From Streptomyces sp. TRM68416 (lineage in GTDB: Bacteria > Actinomycetota > Actinomycetes > Streptomycetales > Streptomycetaceae): a DNA stretch of 64,000 bases. The stretch lies in the NCBI RefSeq assembly GCF_014596915.1, contig NZ_JACVWU010000036.1, forward strand, positions 17,097-81,096, in the 5' to 3' direction. Positions 51,283 through 59,539 of the stretch are shown piece by piece. How positions within the stretch are numbered: the stretch's first letter is position 1; every line of letters starts with the position of its first letter. The position numbers and the translations under genes were made by a program. The notes beneath the pieces are model-generated. The model had not been told where the DNA came from and made no database searches. It was given only the letters and a program-made list of their open reading frames with translations.

Positions 51283-52677
51283 ATGGCGCATCGCGCCTCG
51301 TCCGTACCTGCCCCGCTGCTCGATCCGATCACCCTCGGCGACCTCCTCCGAGTCGCCTCGGCCCCCGACTACACCCGGTGGGAAGACCAGATCCGCCGCA
51401 CCGGCGGCTGCTCCGACCCGATCCACCTCACCGGCTGGACCCTCCACAAGGACAAGACCACCGGCGAGACCCTGCACCACTACACCACCGCCGACGAGCC
51501 GGGCGGACGCCTCCGTCTCGCCTGCGGCAACCGCCGTGCCTCCCGGTGCCCGGCCTGCGCCTGGACGTACGCGGGCGACACCTACCACCTGATCCGCGCG
51601 GGCCTCGCCGGAGACGACCGCCGCGACATCCCCACCACCATCCGCGACCATCCACGCGTCTTCGCCACCCTCACAGCCCCCTCCTTCGGCCAGGTCCACA
51701 ACCGCCCCGACCGTGGCACCTGCCGCTGCGGCGCCCAACACGCCCCCGACGCGCCCGAGCTGGGCACTGCCCTCGACTCGGACACCTACGACTACGCGGG
51801 CGCCGTGCTGTTCAACAACCACGCCGGACAGCTCTGGCAGCGCTTCACCACCCGGCTCCGCCGCGAACTCGCCACCCGCGCCGGCCTAACCCGCCGGGAG
51901 CTGGCCGACCATCTGCGCGTCTCCTACGGCAAGGTCGCCGAGTTCCAGAAGCGCGGCGCCCTGCACTTCCACGCGGTCGTACGCCTCGACGGCCCTGCCG
52001 GGCCCGGCACACCGCCGCCCGGCTGGGCAACGGTCGACCTGCTCACGGACGCGATACGTGCCGCCGCCGCGCACCCCTACACATCCGTCTCGGTCCCCGC
52101 CGCCGGTGACGAACCCGCCCGCACCTTCCGCTGGGGCCGACAGCTCGACGTCCGCCCGGTCAAGGTCTTCGGCGACGGCTCCGACATCACCGAGCAGGCC
52201 GTCGCCTCCTACGTGGCCAAGTACGCCACCAAGGCGGCCGAGAACACCGGCACCCTGGACCGCCGTATCGGCGAACTCGCCGAACTCGACCGCCACCAGG
52301 TCCCCGACCACACCCGGCGGCTCATCAGGGCATGCCGCGACCTGGACGCCTTGTATCCGGACCGACGCCTCTGGGCTTGGGCACACATGCTCGGCTTCCG
52401 TGGGCACTTCTCGTCCAAGTCGCGCACCTACTCCACCACCCTCGGCGCCCTCCGCCAGGCACGCGCCGACTACCGAGCCGCACAGGATGCCTTCGGTATC
52501 GACGACCGCGAGCCGGACACCGTCCTCGTCCTGGCGGACTGGCAGTACGCCGGCCACGGCCACACCCCAGGTGAAGCGGCCCTCGCCGCCACGATCGCCC
52601 GCGACCTCCAGACCAACCGTGAGACCGCCCGCGAAGCCCTACGTGACACGTGCACCGAGGAGGGAGCCGCAGCATGA
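51283..52677 (+). CDS. Rolling-circle replication initiator, RepSA-type
   Basis: A 464-residue HUH-type initiator. Zinc-finger-like CGNRRASRCPACAWTYAGD, the initiator block VFATLTAPSFGQVHNRPDRG, the HUH metal motif ALHFHAVVRLDG, and the later VASYVAKYATKAAE with its active Tyr region identify it. It nicks the double-strand origin for plasmid-style replication after excision. The stop overlaps xis (ATGA). Confidence 0.93.
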   Translation: MAHRASSVPAPLLDPITLGDLLRVASAPDYTRWEDQIRRTGGCSDPIHLTGWTLHKDKTTGETLHHYTTADEPGGRLRLACGNRRASRCPACAWTYAGDTYHLIRAGLAGDDRRDIPTTIRDHPRVFATLTAPSFGQVHNRPDRGTCRCGAQHAPDAPELGTALDSDTYDYAGAVLFNNHAGQLWQRFTTRLRRELATRAGLTRRELADHLRVSYGKVAEFQKRGALHFHAVVRLDGPAGPGTPPPGWATVDLLTDAIRAAAAHPYTSVSVPAAGDEPARTFRWGRQLDVRPVKVFGDGSDITEQAVASYVAKYATKAAENTGTLDRRIGELAELDRHQVPDHTRRLIRACRDLDALYPDRRLWAWAHMLGFRGHFSSKSRTYSTTLGALRQARADYRAAQDAFGIDDREPDTVLVLADWQYAGHGHTPGEAALAATIARDLQTNRETAREALRDTCTEEGAAA

Positions 52678-52868
52678 CCACGACCACTGCCACCGCCGAA
52701 CTCCTCACCGTGCCGGAGGTCATGACCCGGCTCAAGCTCGGACGCTCTAAGGTCTACGACCTGATTCGCTCGCACCGCCTGGTCTCGATCAAGATCGATG
52801 GTGCTCGCCGCGTCCCCGCCGACGCTGTCCGGGACTTCATCCTCGGCCAGATCGAGGAGGCTGCCTGA
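52674..52868 (+). CDS. xis: Excisionase (Xis), MerR-like HTH
   Basis: A 64-residue DNA-binding protein: LLTVPEVMTRLKLGRSKVYD and RRVPADAVRDFILGQ, the excisionase HTH_17 type. ATGA overlap with rep and TGATG overlap with int, so rep-xis-int is one coupled unit. It directs Int to excision. Confidence 0.93.
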   Translation: MTTTTATAELLTVPEVMTRLKLGRSKVYDLIRSHRLVSIKIDGARRVPADAVRDFILGQIEEAA

Positions 52869-54022
52869 TGGCGAGCCAGCGCAAGCGCAACCCCAACGGC
52901 GCGGGCACGATCACCAAGCGCAAGGACGGCCGCTACCAGTGCGCGGTCTACGTGCTCCAGCCGGACGGCACCCGGGCGCGCAAGTTCGCCTACGGCAAGA
53001 CCTGGGCCGAGTGCGACGCGAAGCGTCGTGAGCTGCTCGACAAGGTCGACCAGGGCGTGCCCGTGCCGACCCGGTCGGCCAAGCTCTCCGAGTGGCTGCC
53101 GTATTGGCTGGACAACGTCATCAAGCCCCGACGAAAGCTGAGCACCTTCGACAAGTACGAGGCACACGTCCGGCTCTACCTCGTCCCGCTCCTCGGAGCC
53201 AAGCGGCTGGAGTCGCTCGGCGTCGCCGACGTCCGCCGCTTCCTCGTCCGGCTGGAGAAGGAGACCACCGCCGCAACTGCCAAGGAGGCGCACCGAGTTC
53301 TGCGCTCCGCGCTGACGTCCGCATGCCGGGAGGAACTGATCACGCGCAACGTCGCCAAGCTCGTCGAGCCGCCCCGCACGGACACACCCGAGCTGCGTCC
53401 CTGGACCCTCGACGAGACGCTCGACTTCCTCGCAGCCTCCCGTAAGGACCCGCTCTACGCGGCCTTCGTGCTCGCCATAGTCATGGGCCTCCGCCGAGGA
53501 GAGATCGTCGGGCTCCGGTGGTCGGACGTCGACCTCGACAACCGCGTGCTCTACGTCCGCCACCAGGTCCAGCGTCGCCGTGGCGTCCTGTACGACGACG
53601 ATCCCAAGAGCCGTCGCCGTCGGGCCGTGCCTCTGCCTGCCCTCTGCATCGCGCCCCTGCGCTGGCACCGCATGCGGCAGGCGGACGCTCGCGCCAAGGT
53701 GGGGGAGAGCTGGCAGGACTCGGACTACGTCTTCGCCACCCGCACCGGCCGTCCCGTCGAGCCGCGCAACCTCTACCGCTCATTCACCCGGGTCGCCGAG
53801 TCCGCCGGCCTCCGAGTCATCCGGCTCCACGACGCCCGGCACGGCACTGCCACCCTCCTCACTGCGGCCGGGGTCGCGCCTCGCGTCGTGATGGAGATCC
53901 TCGGGCACTCCCAGATCAGCATCACCATGGATGTCTATACGCACGTCGTGCAGGACACCCAGCGCGAAGCCATGAGCCACATGGACCGCCTACTGCGGAA
54001 GAGGCGCCCCATCCGCGAGTGA
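52868..54022 (+). CDS. int: Tyrosine integrase (Int)
   Basis: A 384-residue tyrosine recombinase: N-terminal arm-binding domain (NGAGTITKRKDGRYQCAVYV), core-binding SAM-like domain (SEWLPYWLDNVIKPRRKLST), and catalytic residues R in GLRRGEIVGLRW, H-x-x-R in HDARHGTATLL, H in GHSQIS and Tyr in ITMDVYTHV. It integrates the element into the tRNA-Arg gene 70 bp downstream. Confidence 0.96.
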   Translation: MASQRKRNPNGAGTITKRKDGRYQCAVYVLQPDGTRARKFAYGKTWAECDAKRRELLDKVDQGVPVPTRSAKLSEWLPYWLDNVIKPRRKLSTFDKYEAHVRLYLVPLLGAKRLESLGVADVRRFLVRLEKETTAATAKEAHRVLRSALTSACREELITRNVAKLVEPPRTDTPELRPWTLDETLDFLAASRKDPLYAAFVLAIVMGLRRGEIVGLRWSDVDLDNRVLYVRHQVQRRRGVLYDDDPKSRRRRAVPLPALCIAPLRWHRMRQADARAKVGESWQDSDYVFATRTGRPVEPRNLYRSFTRVAESAGLRVIRLHDARHGTATLLTAAGVAPRVVMEILGHSQISITMDVYTHVVQDTQREAMSHMDRLLRKRRPIRE

Positions 54023-54030
54023 CCGCCCGC

Positions 54031-54053
54031 GTTGATGTCAGAAGTGGATGTCA
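54031..54053. promoter_or_regulatory. Possible integrase arm-type site, right
   Basis: GTTGATGTCAG-AA-GTGGATGTCA, matching 38629-38652 near the left att repeat in sequence, spacing and orientation. Confidence 0.45.
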
Positions 54054-54087
54054 AAGGCCCCGGACCATGATCGGTCCGGGGCCTTTT
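54053..54087 (+). terminator. Terminator of the int operon
   Basis: AAAGGCCCCGGACC (54053-54066) and GGTCCGGGGCCTTT (54073-54086) form a perfect 14-bp stem; TTTT runs into 54087. Confidence 0.9.
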
Positions 54088-54090
54088 GGC

Positions 54091-54166
54091 TGGTGCCCCC
54101 GGCAGGATTCGAACCTGCGACACCCGCTTTAGGAGAGCGGTGCTCTATCCCCTGAGCTACGAAGGC
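54091..54166 (-). tRNA. tRNA-Arg (anticodon CCT)
   Basis: 76 nt on the minus strand with encoded CCA (TGG at 54091-54093). Acceptor GCCTTCG pairs with CGGGGGC (two G-T pairs), D arm GCTCAGGGGATAGAGC, anticodon stem CCGCT/AGCGG around loop CTCCTAA (anticodon CCT), T arm GCAGG-TTCGAAT-CCTGC. It is complete, so integration restored a functional gene at this end. Confidence 0.96.
54093..54135. repeat. Right attachment site of the AICE, within tRNA-Arg
   Basis: 43 bp identical to 38502-38544. It spans from the anticodon loop to the 3' end of the tRNA gene. Confidence 0.92.
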
Positions 54167-54406
54167 GGGGATCTGTCTGAAAACGTGTCTGAAATTAGTG
54201 CCCAAGTGATGCGGGCCTCAGGCGCGTTCCCAGCAGTGTTGCGGTGGCAGGGCTAGCCTGCAGCTGTGCCACCGCCCACAGTGTAGCGGCTGGCGCTGCG
54301 ACGGCTGGAAGGTTGGTCATCTTGACCGCGGGTGGCAGGTCAGATCGGGCGGATGGCCTCGGTGTGGGAGGCTCCGGTACGGGCGTCAGGCCTCGGGGTG
54401 GTGGGG
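54167..54406. other. Gene-free stretch right of the tRNA
   Basis: About 240 bp, including the tRNA's promoter region on the minus strand. No gene or repeat is evident. Confidence 0.5.
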
Positions 54407-55927
54407 TCAGGCAGCGAGGCCGAGCGGCTTCTGGCCCAGGGCCCGGGTGATGGAGTTGTTGACCCAGGCGTAGCCGATGTAGATCAGGAGGCCAGCGTTG
54501 GCACCGTAGGCGGGGACTCGTTCGTGCGGGTAGGCCTGGTCGAAGCGGGAGTGGTTCGACTCACTGTCCTGCCGGAATCCCAGAAGTCGGCGACCAACTG
54601 GCGTGGCGGGCGGGATCTGCCTCAGATGTTCGGCCCGATTGAAGCGCGGCTTTTTGGTAGACGGGTCGATTTCGCGGTCCTCCTTGGTTTCGTCCACGCG
54701 GATGCGGAATTCGTGATCCCCGCGCGAGCAGGGGATGACGAGGCGGTGGTAAAAGCGGCTCTTATTCTGCTTTCGGCGCTCCAGTTCTTCGACAGGAAGG
54801 GGCGCATAGTATGTCTCGCCGTCCACCGTGAAGTAGCGCTCGCAGACCCGCCCCTCGGCCGCATAGAGATCGTGGCCGCACTTGCCGTTTTCGTAGTGCT
54901 TTTCGAAACGCTGTAGGGGATGAGGTTTAAGCCCGCCATGTTGGCGGGTGAAAACGACAATTCCATCAGCGATCAGAGGGGCTCGATGGACGCCACGGAG
55001 AGCGGTGTCGTATGTGAATGCGCGGATTCCGGGCGCTTTGCTCAGGAGGTGGCGGACGAGACGAACCACGGCGGTGCCTTCGTCTTCCCGCTCAGGGTCG
55101 CGCTTTCTCGATTTGGTGCGGACGGATTCCAGGGCCAAGATGACGCGACTGTGCGGAGTGCGGGCTACACGAACGGCTAGGGAGAGGAACTTGTTTCCGT
55201 AAACCGGCTTCCCTCCACCCTCGGTGGTGTTGCTGGCGTCTGGGTCTACCCGGTGGCGTCGAATTTCTCCCGTTTCCTTGTCCACGGTTTCGTGCCGGGT
55301 GTGTTTTGAGGGCGGTTTGGCAACTGTTGCGTCGCCGTGGAGGACCTGGTCGCGCTCGGGGCGGATCCAGCTTCCGCGTGACCCTGATTCCGCCATCATT
55401 CCCATGTCAAGGGCTTGGCGGACCCACAGTTCCCGGCTCGTGTCACGCACGGCACTCACGTGTGTTTTGAGGTGGTTCTTAAAGAAGTAGTTCCACTGGC
55501 TCAAACTGGGGCCGGTTGGTTTGAGGGAATCGGCTTCTTCTGACCCCAGGTGCTTGCGTACGGCTTCGCGCACCGGGTTCCACCAGAGATCGCGTTGGAG
55601 ATGGCGCGCCGTGCTGCGGGCCGAGCCGAAGACGGAAATTGCGCAGAGGAAGACGAAGTAGATGTAGGGCGGGTATCCCGGCGGGCGTCCGACGCTGCCG
55701 GGTTCGCGGGCGGGCAGTGTCTGCCGGACCGCCTCGAACAGGTCGGGATTGCTCAGGAGGTACTCGAACCGCTCGTCGATCGCGAGTGGAGGCGCTTGAG
55801 GGCCTGGCTGACAGGCGGGGTCTGAAGCGGAACCGAAGACGTCGTCGGGGATCGGGCCCACCAGCCAGTCGCGGCCCTTGGTGGTCTTCCCCCTGGTCCG
55901 GCGGGAGCGCTTCTTGGCCGTGGTCAC
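54407..55927 (-). CDS. DDE-transposase-like protein
   Basis: A 506-residue protein with a basic start (TTAKKRSRRTRGKTTKGRDW), an N-terminal helical region with RPPGYPPYIYFVFLCAISVF, and an RNase H-like core. Candidate catalytic acids are D199 (VLHGDATVAK), D307 (AFTYDTALRG) and E456 (GFRQDSESNHSRFDQ), in DDE-transposase order. The end (VPAYGANAGLLIYIGYAWVN) also resembles IS transposases. No insertion-sequence ends were found beside it. Its GTG start overlaps the TGA of the recombinase-like gene, an unusual coupling for a transposase. AT-richer than average. Confidence 0.55.
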   Translation of the reverse strand: MTTAKKRSRRTRGKTTKGRDWLVGPIPDDVFGSASDPACQPGPQAPPLAIDERFEYLLSNPDLFEAVRQTLPAREPGSVGRPPGYPPYIYFVFLCAISVFGSARSTARHLQRDLWWNPVREAVRKHLGSEEADSLKPTGPSLSQWNYFFKNHLKTHVSAVRDTSRELWVRQALDMGMMAESGSRGSWIRPERDQVLHGDATVAKPPSKHTRHETVDKETGEIRRHRVDPDASNTTEGGGKPVYGNKFLSLAVRVARTPHSRVILALESVRTKSRKRDPEREDEGTAVVRLVRHLLSKAPGIRAFTYDTALRGVHRAPLIADGIVVFTRQHGGLKPHPLQRFEKHYENGKCGHDLYAAEGRVCERYFTVDGETYYAPLPVEELERRKQNKSRFYHRLVIPCSRGDHEFRIRVDETKEDREIDPSTKKPRFNRAEHLRQIPPATPVGRRLLGFRQDSESNHSRFDQAYPHERVPAYGANAGLLIYIGYAWVNNSITRALGQKPLGLAA

Positions 55928-56859
55928 GCCACCTCACCGCCTTCGTCCCCGGCGTTCCACCGGTGGCCGGCGAGCGCGGCGGCGGCGTCGAGGGAGGACA
56001 GCCCCAGACGGCGGGCGACCTCGGAGAGCTGGCCGGTTTCGGAGAAGATCTTGCGGGCGACGTAACGCGTGACGTCCTTGGGCTCGACCCTGCGCTCTCG
56101 CGTGGCGAGGCCGCTGCGGCGGGCGATGTCGCCGAACCCGGAGCAGACGCTGGCCTGCGACCGGTACGCCGATGACGCCGCGGTGACGAGCCGCCGCGGC
56201 GAGGCGTCGTCGGTTCCGCGCAGCAGGTGGGCGCGGCGCAGCCACAGCACCCGTGCGCTCCACTCGTCCAGGGGGCAGCAACGGCCGCGGGTTCGGGTGG
56301 CGCCGTCTGTCCACACTTCGGCTTCGTAGTGGTCGAGGACGTTGAGTTGGTCGGTGGTCGCGGCGGCGATCTCGGCGCTGTGCAGGCCTGCCAGCAGCAG
56401 GGCGAGGAGGGCGGCGTGACGGGTGGCCGGCATGCCGCGTTCCGAATGGAAGCGGAGCAACTGCGCGTCGGCGTCGCTCAGTTCGGTTCCCTTCTTCCGC
56501 GGGCTGCGCGGAATCGGCGGGAGATCCACGAGCGGTGCCGCGCTGGTGAGCCCGAGAGCCCGCGCCTCGGCGAACAGTGCTTCGAGCGCGGAGCGGCGCT
56601 GCCTGCGGGTGCCGGCGGCCGGGTTGAGGACGATGCCCTGATGGCGGTCGTGGCCGGGTGCCTGAATGAAGTACGCGGCGAGGTCTGCGGTGATGTCGTC
56701 GAGCCGCGTGACGCCCTGCGCAGCGGCGAAGCGCAGGAGGCGTTCGGCGATCTGGGTGTAGAGCGTGACGGTCTCAAGGCTGAGTTCTCCGGCTGCGGCG
56801 CGCTGCTGCCAGACGCGGGCAACGCACAGGAGCGCATCTTTGATCGTCGTTCCGGCCAC
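55924..56859 (-). CDS. Tyrosine-recombinase-like protein without recognisable catalytic residues
   Basis: A 311-residue protein. Residues 1-110 resemble a core-binding SAM-like domain (ETVTLYTQIAERLLRFAAAQ), and the rest follows a tyrosine-recombinase catalytic fold in outline: LLALLLAGLHSAEIAAATTD takes the place of the usual GLRxxE block (Arg to His160), and DVTRYVARKIFSETGQLSEV plus LGLSSLDAAAALAGHRW that of the HxLRHxxA and LGHxxxxxT blocks. No nucleophilic Tyr follows. It may have a structural or DNA-binding role. Translationally coupled (GTGA) to the DDE-like gene. Confidence 0.55.
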   Translation of the reverse strand: MAGTTIKDALLCVARVWQQRAAAGELSLETVTLYTQIAERLLRFAAAQGVTRLDDITADLAAYFIQAPGHDRHQGIVLNPAAGTRRQRRSALEALFAEARALGLTSAAPLVDLPPIPRSPRKKGTELSDADAQLLRFHSERGMPATRHAALLALLLAGLHSAEIAAATTDQLNVLDHYEAEVWTDGATRTRGRCCPLDEWSARVLWLRRAHLLRGTDDASPRRLVTAASSAYRSQASVCSGFGDIARRSGLATRERRVEPKDVTRYVARKIFSETGQLSEVARRLGLSSLDAAAALAGHRWNAGDEGGEVA

Positions 56860-57094
56860 GGGAGCCTTCCCGGTTCAGCACCGCGCGCAGAAAGCGGCAC
56901 GGTGGATCACTGATAGAAGCGGCGTGGGCCCGCTACCGTGGGCAGTGCTCCTCGCCGTGTGTGAGGGCATGCCGAAGCCCCTCGTACGCGCGGTCGTGCC
57001 GCGCGGAGCGCGGTGGTGGAGGCGGGGGTCCGGCAGCGCCACCCGGCCAAGGGAATGAGGCGCTGTCGGACCTGCTCTTTCCGGCGTTGTTGTC

Positions 57095-57910
57095 CTAGGG
57101 CATGGGGGGCCTCCTCAGCTTGGCGAGGATTACCGCCAGGCCCCGAATGTGGCCGTGGAGGGCCGTTACCTCCTCGGACGACAGGCGCGCGAGGTCGGCC
57201 AGCAGCACCGGCGGGCTGAGCAGGCTCATCAGATCCTCGCCCGTCGGGGGTGCGGAGTTGTCCGCGTGTGGGCGCGGGGCTGGGATCTCGCCGGTGGGTG
57301 CCACCGGAGCGTGGACGTCCTCAGCGTCCGTACCGGCCACTTGGTCCTTGTCGGGTGTAGGGGCCTGGGTACGCGGCTTCGGAACCGCGGGATTCTCGTG
57401 CCAGCGCAGGTAGCCGCCGTCTTCCGGGAGAAGCATGCCGACTGCCACCAACAGGTCGACCAGCACCTCGACGTGTCGGCGTCGTGACTCGCCGACTTGT
57501 GAGAGCGTCATCAGTTTGCTGACGAGACCGACCCGCAGCGCGGGCCCCTGTGCCAGCCGGGAGCGCGCGCATCGGGCGAACCACGCCTTCTCCCACACCT
57601 CGCGCAGCGCTCGCCGCCCGTTGCCTTCGCTCTGCCCCCAGGCCTTGGCCACGGCGGCGGCCGCCTTCGTCGCCCGGTAGGCGCCGCGACCCGGTGCCCG
57701 TTCGACCAGGCCGCAAGAGGACAGAAAACTCATGACGAGTCCGCAGCGGTGCGCCGAGATGCCGGTCAGCGCCTCCAGGTCGCGAGCGGTGAACGGGCCC
57801 TCGGCCGAGCAGGACGCCCGGGTGATCGCCAGATGCTCACCGGCCAGCACACGGTCCGTGGGCACCGGCTTCGCGGGCGATGCGGAGGCACCCCTTCGAG
57901 CGCTCACCAC
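57095..57910 (-). CDS. Winged-helix protein, unknown function
   Basis: A 271-residue protein. Residues 30-70 form a winged helix (ARDLEALTGISAHRCGLVMS, FLSSCGLVERAPGRGAYRAT). A helical region with REVWEKAWFARCARSRLAQG and a second winged-helix-like block (HVEVLVDLLVAVGMLLPEDG) follow, then a Pro-rich linker and a helical tail (ADLARLSSEEVTALHGHIRG). GGAGG precedes GTG 57910. Same strand as the recombinase/DDE pair; divergent from an XRE-like gene. Confidence 0.65.
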   Translation of the reverse strand: MVSARRGASASPAKPVPTDRVLAGEHLAITRASCSAEGPFTARDLEALTGISAHRCGLVMSFLSSCGLVERAPGRGAYRATKAAAAVAKAWGQSEGNGRRALREVWEKAWFARCARSRLAQGPALRVGLVSKLMTLSQVGESRRRHVEVLVDLLVAVGMLLPEDGGYLRWHENPAVPKPRTQAPTPDKDQVAGTDAEDVHAPVAPTGEIPAPRPHADNSAPPTGEDLMSLLSPPVLLADLARLSSEEVTALHGHIRGLAVILAKLRRPPMP

Positions 57911-58062
57911 CGCTCACCTCCTTCCTCGCCGGCCCGGCTGATGACGTCGCGGGACAACTTCCGCGTACGAACGCGGGCGTAGTCCCCCACAAGCCATTGC
58001 AACTCAAGTAGCATGCAGGATGGGTGGACGCACCTCGGCGGCCACTCCGTCACACTGGTCGC

Positions 58063-58467
58063 ATGCCTGGAGGAACCAGACGTGGCAAGAAGCCCCGCGA
58101 ATACGTCGACGACGGCGTCTGGCCGTACGCGGTGATGGACGAGCTGCTCGGGGCGCGGGTCGCGCAGGCTGTCGCCCGTGCGCTCGCAGAAGCCATGGAG
58201 CGCCAGAAGATCAGCGCCAACGCGCTGGCCCAGGCGAGTGACGTCAACCGGCAGGTCATCGCGAACGTGCTGGCCGGTGCCGTGTGGCCCGACCTGCTGA
58301 CGGTGGCGAGCCTGGAGGGGGCTTTGGGGGAGAGGCTCTGGCCCGATCACCTGAGCTGGCCGCAGGACGAGAACGGGAACCGGGCGCAGCCCCTGCCTGA
58401 GAAGATCAGGCGGCAGCGCGACGTGGAGACGGCCGAGCGTGAGGAGCGCCGGCCCCACACAAGCTAA
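58063..58467 (+). CDS. XRE-like helix-turn-helix protein
   Basis: A 134-residue protein: PREYVDDGVWPYAVMDELLG, then an HTH (RQKISANALAQASDVNRQVI, VLAGAVWPDLLTVASLEGAL). It probably regulates the divergent winged-helix gene or the island. No clear ribosome site at ATG 58063; ATG 58135 is an alternative. Confidence 0.7.
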   Translation: MPGGTRRGKKPREYVDDGVWPYAVMDELLGARVAQAVARALAEAMERQKISANALAQASDVNRQVIANVLAGAVWPDLLTVASLEGALGERLWPDHLSWPQDENGNRAQPLPEKIRRQRDVETAEREERRPHTS

Positions 58468-58687
58468 GTGAATAGGCATGGGTGTTCGACCCTTCGGTGG
58501 GTGAGGTTGGCCGAACGCCCGACGAGCGCCACCGGAAGCCGGTAGCGTCGAAAGCGGCGGCCTGAGGGCGCCGACCACCGCCGTGTCCGAGGCCGGAGGG
58601 GTTCCAATCCACGGGCCAAGGCGCGGCGGCGGTCATTTATGAGGTTGTGGGCTGGGTGACGGCTTCAAGGCCGCAGAGCGGTAACCG

Positions 58688-59299
58688 TCAAGCCGCCTGC
58701 CAGGGAGCCGCGAGCTGGTAGAAGACCTTCTTCTTGCCCCGCCGGTCGCTGTCGTCGCTCTCCTGGCGCACCAGCGCTCCCCGGTCGCACAGGGTTTCGA
58801 GGACGGCGCGGTTGCGGCGTACCGCGTCGCGGGGTTCGCCGAGTTCTTCTGTGACGGCTTGTACGCTCCAGTGCCGGCGAGCGTCGGTCGAGATCACCTT
58901 CATGATGGTCACGGACCGCTCGCCTCCGATGAGTACGACCGGATTGCCCTCGGGGAGTGCCGCCGCTTCGCTTACGCCGACTTCCGGAGCCGTGGGCGCG
59001 GCGGAGGCGTCCTCCGCGTTGGGGACCACGTGCAGGTGCGGGTTCGGGGACTGGGCGCGGGCGGCCCGCAGCTGTTGTCCTTCCCACACCGCCGAGTGCA
59101 GTGCGTCGAGGACCTGTTGGGCTTTGTCGCGGTTGTCGCACGCATGTTGACGGTCCGACTCGATCTGGGCAATCGCAGTCCGGAGCCTGCGCAGTTGCTC
59201 GTCGTGGGACTCGATGAGGGCATTGCACTCGCGGAGCATCTGCTCCATCTCCTGAGCCACCCAGTCTGCCGAAGGCGGGCGGCCATCGTGCTGACTCAT
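58688..59299 (-). CDS. Coiled-coil protein with C-terminal winged helix
   Basis: A 203-residue protein: N-terminal helix WVAQEMEQMLRECNALIESH, a coiled coil (LRRLRTAIAQIESDRQHACD, KAQQVLDALHSAVWEGQQL), a Pro/Ala linker, and a winged helix (VTIMKVISTDARRHWSVQAV, RNRAVLETLCDRGALVRQES, KKKVFYQL). It lies 240 bp downstream of the TnsBC-like gene on its strand. Unlike TniQ, which would be the usual third partner. A target-binding role is speculative. Start at ATG 59299; the frame is open to 59452. Confidence 0.6.
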   Translation of the reverse strand: MSQHDGRPPSADWVAQEMEQMLRECNALIESHDEQLRRLRTAIAQIESDRQHACDNRDKAQQVLDALHSAVWEGQQLRAARAQSPNPHLHVVPNAEDASAAPTAPEVGVSEAAALPEGNPVVLIGGERSVTIMKVISTDARRHWSVQAVTEELGEPRDAVRRNRAVLETLCDRGALVRQESDDSDRRGKKKVFYQLAAPWQAA

Positions 59300-59539
59300 G
59301 CTGCCACAGTAGCGGTGAGGCAGGCGCGCCGTCTGCCCTTCACGGAAGTGGAAGGCTGACACAGCCTCTGCGGCGCCGGGAGCCGGCGTAGGCGGGAAAC
59401 GACGGATGATTTGGCGCCCCGGTCCTTCAACACTGTTGGTCTTAAGAGTCATTCATTACTGGGGTTGCTCATCCAACCTGGTCTTTTGGGGCCGCACCTG
59501 CCTCCTGCCTGACACATGGGCGTAGCGGAGTAGACCTGC
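59300..59539. other. Gap between the transposase-ATPase fusion and coiled-coil genes
   Basis: About 240 bp with no supported gene. A CTGACA at 59509 mirrors TGTCAG at 62083, but in outward orientation relative to the gene. Confidence 0.5.

Larger units (their letters stand above)
38502..54135. mobile_element. AICE (pSAM2-type integrative conjugative element) in tRNA-Arg(CCT)
   Basis: A 15.6-kb element bounded by the 43-bp att repeats. From the right it has int, xis, a RepSA-type initiator, spd-type spread genes, an FtsK-like tra gene, a KorSA-type GntR gene and a Nudix gene, the standard order of actinomycete integrative conjugative elements. The left third carries accessory genes. All core genes look intact, so excision and intermycelial transfer as double-stranded DNA are plausible. 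Confidence 0.93.

Noticed and set aside
54091..54166. tRNA as a broken pseudogene because of the AICE
   Set aside because: All stems pair, including the acceptor with two G-T pairs, and CCA is encoded; the copy is complete.
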